Shown: piece by piece, positions 5,477 through 7,942 of the stretch
Position numbering within the stretch: position 1 is the stretch's first letter
How the letters are laid out: the number at the start of each line of letters is the position of its first letter
Source of the DNA: Deltaproteobacteria bacterium UBA6930
GTDB taxonomy: Bacteria; Myxococcota_A; UBA9160; UBA6930
Length of the DNA stretch: 7,942 nucleotides
Assembly: GCA_002450755.1 (NCBI GenBank)
Contig: DKAI01000118.1
Span: 23,454 to 31,395, forward strand
Reading direction: 5' to 3'
Notes under the pieces: model-generated
What the model was told of the DNA's origin: nothing
The model's input: the letters and a program-made list of their open reading frames with translations, nothing else
The model's database searches: none
Position numbers and translations under genes: made by a program

Positions 5477-7942
5477 AGTAAGCCTTGACTTTATTTTTTC
5501 AAGATACATTAAGGCATCTATTGGCTTCATTGAATCTAGGTCGATTTCAGAAATTTTCGTTACCAATTCAGCCACATCATCTGTAAAATCGACTTTGCGC
5601 GACCCAAATAATTTTAACTGAGGCACTTCGTTTCTAACTTCATCCTTTTGATCCAGCTCAGCAAGTCGCTCGCGAGCCCTCTTCAAAACTGAGGCAGGGA
5701 GTCCTGCAAGTTTCGCTACCTGAATACCAAATGAACGACTAGCTTCTCCCGGTATTAACTTCCTTAAAAAGATCACCTCTTCGTTCCATTCTCTTACCTC
5801 AAAGTGCATATTCTTCATCCGCGGTCGCGTTCTCGACAATTCAGCAAGTTCATGAAAATGAGTTGCGAAAAGTGTTCGAGGACAAAGGTTCGTAGTGTCG
5901 TGAAGGTGCTCCGCCACTGCCCAAGCTATCGCCAGACCATCGAAGGTGCTAGTCCCTCGTCCGATCTCATCGAGAATAAGAAGACTCCGATCTGTCGCTT
6001 CCTCCAAAATTTCTGAAGTCTCTCTCATCTCAACCATAAACGTGGATTCACCACGCATTTGTCTGTCATTTGCTCCAACTCTTGTAAATACTCTATCCAC
6101 TAGACCAACTCGTGCTCTGCTTGCGGGAACAAAGCTGCCCACCTGGGCGAGTAGAACCAAAAGTCCGACCTGACGCAAGTAGGTGCTTTTGCCAGACATA
6201 TTAGGACCTGTCAAAAGAAAAATAGAGCCATCACTCTCTCCAATTCTTGTCGAATTTGGAACAAAAGAATCTGATCCTTGATTTTTCATGATCTCTGCCA
6301 CTACTGGGTGACGCCCGTCTTCAATATCAATCTCCGAGGTATTATCTACAACTGGGCGAACCCACGCGTCTTTTCGTGCAACGTCGGCCAACGAAGCAAG
6401 AGCATCGAGGTCACCAACGGTCGATGCAGCCGTAAGAATTTCCCTAGTCTGCTTCGAAACAGTATCACGTAGATCCTTGAAAATTTTACGTTCTAGGGCT
6501 GCCGCATCTTCCTGAGCCCCTCTCACCCGACCCTCCATCTCTCGAAGTTCTCGCGTAGTGAAGCGCTCCACATTAGCCAGAGTCTGTTTTCGCTCGTAAT
6601 TTTCTGGGATTTTGCTCAACTGAGATTTACTAGCTTCGATAAAATAACCATGCACTTGATGAAAGCGGATCTTTAATTTAGGGATTCCTGTTCGTTCTTG
6701 TTCTTGTCTCTCCAAATCGGCAATCCAAGTTCTACCTTTGGCCGCAAGCTTCCGAAGAACATCTAGTTCTGCATGAAATTCCGAGCGAATGTAACCAGTT
6801 TCAAGCGCCCCCCTAGAGCCTTTTGGAATAGCCGGAGGATCATCAACCAAACTCGCTTCGAGCAGTAACAAGAGCCCTTCCAGTTTAACCGGAACAGGCA
6901 GCAGTGATTCCCCAATCGGATACCCTTCCCGTTCCTCTAAGGCTTCACAGACTCTTGGCAACATTCCCAATGCTCCCCGCAGCACACCAAAATCACGAGG
7001 CGTCGACGATGCCCGAGCTGCCTTCGTCCATATTCGCTCCAGATCTCCAACACCTGAAATTGCCTCTCTCAGTCGAGATCGTCTTCGATCATCGTCAAAG
7101 AGCTCTTCCACGCACAACTGTCGACGCTCAATTGCCTCGAGATCTAACAGCGGATATCGAAGCCACCGCGATAAGCAGCGAGCTCCCGACCCAGTCTTGG
7201 TTCTATCAATCCTTTCTAAAAGTGTTCCTCGTCGGCCTTTGTCTTCTTGATTTTCGAATAATTCAAGGTGCGAACACGTAGCAGCATCCAGTACCATTGA
7301 TTCTTTAAGAGAGTACTCTTGAAGTCGGACTATCTGATTGATCAAAAATGGTTGGTTCTTCTTTACGTAATTAAGTATTGCTGAGACCGAGCGAACAGCT
7401 GCATCCTTGATATCTCCTGAGAAACCTTCAGGAGGATCCGATACAGCTTTAGGATCGAAATAATGTAGCTCAATGCAGGTTACGACAGCCTCGGTAAAGT
7501 CACGCTTAAGCACCTGAGTGAGAACAGTAGAGAGTGATTCGGAAATTAAAATCTCTCTAGGGGAAATCCTAGAAAGTTCTTCGCTCAGTACCCGAGGAAA
7601 TTTGGACTCTTGGGACAAAGCTCTTGTGAATTTAAATAAACCCGTTGATGAATCAAAGGTTGAAAGCCCCCAGCTTCTGGTCACATCATCGAACTCGATA
7701 GCACTCAAAGGTAATTCGGTTGAACTTTCAAGCCCCTCTGGGTCCCCAACTAATCCCGGCGTAATTACCTCTACCACTTCACGCTTGACAAGCCTCCTCC
7801 CCACTTCCTTTGCATCTTCCACCTGCTCACAAATTGCAACACGAAATCCAGATCTAGCTAACTTCTGTATATAATGCTGAGCACTATGAACGGGTACCCC
7901 GCACATTGGCACTGAATCATTTTTTCCTTTATCTCGAGTCGT
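5462..7942 (-). CDS. mutS: DNA mismatch repair protein MutS (N-terminus outside window)
   Basis: MutS binds mismatches and small loops in DNA and, with ATP, starts repair through MutL. The frame is open to the right edge: 826 codons are present, the first visible residues being TTRDKGKNDS and then VPMCGVPVH. By comparison with E. coli MutS about 55-60 codons are missing, including the Phe-x-Glu mismatch-reading loop. Still visible are the rest of the mismatch-binding domain (RVAICEQVEDAK), the connector, the lever and clamp region (LKIRFHQVHGYFIEASKSQL, near 6670-6610) and the ATPase: Walker A GPNMSGKST (6208-6182), Walker B ending in DEIG (5971-5960), then GRGTSTFDGLA and the ATHFHELAEL segment. 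The C-terminus has SFGIQVAKLAGLP, a QLKLF motif (5620-5606) and an end like that of other MutS1 proteins (PIDALMYLEKIK). The connector and N-terminal sequence exclude MutS2. It is the first gene of the visible transcript; its promoter lies outside. Confidence 0.97.
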   Translation of the reverse strand, partial: TTRDKGKNDSVPMCGVPVHSAQHYIQKLARSGFRVAICEQVEDAKEVGRRLVKREVVEVITPGLVGDPEGLESSTELPLSAIEFDDVTRSWGLSTFDSSTGLFKFTRALSQESKFPRVLSEELSRISPREILISESLSTVLTQVLKRDFTEAVVTCIELHYFDPKAVSDPPEGFSGDIKDAAVRSVSAILNYVKKNQPFLINQIVRLQEYSLKESMVLDAATCSHLELFENQEDKGRRGTLLERIDRTKTGSGARCLSRWLRYPLLDLEAIERRQLCVEELFDDDRRRSRLREAISGVGDLERIWTKAARASSTPRDFGVLRGALGMLPRVCEALEEREGYPIGESLLPVPVKLEGLLLLLEASLVDDPPAIPKGSRGALETGYIRSEFHAELDVLRKLAAKGRTWIADLERQEQERTGIPKLKIRFHQVHGYFIEASKSQLSKIPENYERKQTLANVERFTTRELREMEGRVRGAQEDAAALERKIFKDLRDTVSKQTREILTAASTVGDLDALASLADVARKDAWVRPVVDNTSEIDIEDGRHPVVAEIMKNQGSDSFVPNSTRIGESDGSIFLLTGPNMSGKSTYLRQVGLLVLLAQVGSFVPASRARVGLVDRVFTRVGANDRQMRGESTFMVEMRETSEILEEATDRSLLILDEIGRGTSTFDGLAIAWAVAEHLHDTTNLCPRTLFATHFHELAELSRTRPRMKNMHFEVREWNEEVIFLRKLIPGEASRSFGIQVAKLAGLPASVLKRARERLAELDQKDEVRNEVPQLKLFGSRKVDFTDDVAELVTKISEIDLDSMKPIDALMYLEKIKSRLTKDVM
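5606..5620 (-). other. Predicted beta-clamp binding motif in MutS (QLKLF)
   Basis: The five codons encode QLKLF in the linker between the ATPase domain and the C-terminal dimerisation helices. The bacterial clamp-binding consensus is QL[S/D]LF, and MutS proteins carry such a motif near their C-terminus (a weaker QMSLL in E. coli, from memory). The position and the four matching residues make this a likely docking site for the replication clamp. Confidence 0.65.

Noticed and set aside
6904..7281. Plus-strand open frame of 125 codons opposite mutS
   Set aside because: This is the longest antisense frame, but it lies fully inside mutS and its translation resembles no known protein.
7518..7874. 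Plus-strand open frame of 118 codons opposite mutS
   Set aside because: It is serine- and leucine-rich as expected from antisense of a coding region, with no motif or associated signals.
5462..7912. GTG at 7912 as the start of mutS
   Set aside because: The frame continues open to the window edge and the residues before it (TTRDKGKNDS) fit the MutS N-terminal domain, so the true start is beyond the window.
1..7942. Mobile element, CRISPR array, tRNA or other hidden system
   Set aside because: I saw no arrays of direct repeats, terminal inverted repeats, transposase motifs or tRNA-like stretches, and the whole window is accounted for by five intact or edge-cut housekeeping genes. XerD matches the chromosomal dimer-resolution enzyme, not a phage integrase.

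Overview
The window is a piece of ordinary bacterial chromosome carrying five genes, all on the minus strand and packed end to end. In transcription order (right to left) they are: mutS (cut at the right edge), a secreted N-acetylmuramoyl-L-alanine amidase of the AmiC type, glnD, a tyrosine recombinase of the XerD type, and a class II tRNA CCA-adding enzyme (cut at the left edge). The last gene has no stop inside the window, so I translated it by hand from positions 664 down to 1. No gap exceeds 21 bases. I see no RNA gene, insertion sequence, CRISPR array, origin or terminator.

The gene content is Gram-negative: a full-length GlnD with two ACT domains, an AMIN-Amidase_3 enzyme, and a XerD with the classical C-terminus. 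From memory, not checked by search, a mutS / amidase / glnD / xer order resembles that of Desulfuromonadales and related former Deltaproteobacteria, which is my best guess for the source. G+C looks mid-40s % in the lines I counted. All four visible stop codons are TGA, so TGA works as a stop and the code is not one that reassigns it.

Layout: 5462-7942 mutS without roughly its first 55-60 codons; 4338-5462 amidase, starting on a TGATG overlap with the mutS stop; 1593-4331 glnD, starting two sense codons after the amidase stop and in the same frame; 686-1600 xerD, overlapping the end of glnD by 8 bases and starting with TTG; 1-664 cca, 21 bases after the xerD stop, in the same frame and also most likely starting with TTG.

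The five products act in unrelated processes: mismatch repair, septal peptidoglycan cleavage, nitrogen signalling through PII, chromosome dimer resolution and tRNA 3'-end maturation. The spacing says they are co-transcribed and largely translationally coupled. The amidase and XerD both act around cell division, but nothing in the sequence shows more than a housekeeping operon. I found no convincing sign of a new system; the findings below are small details.
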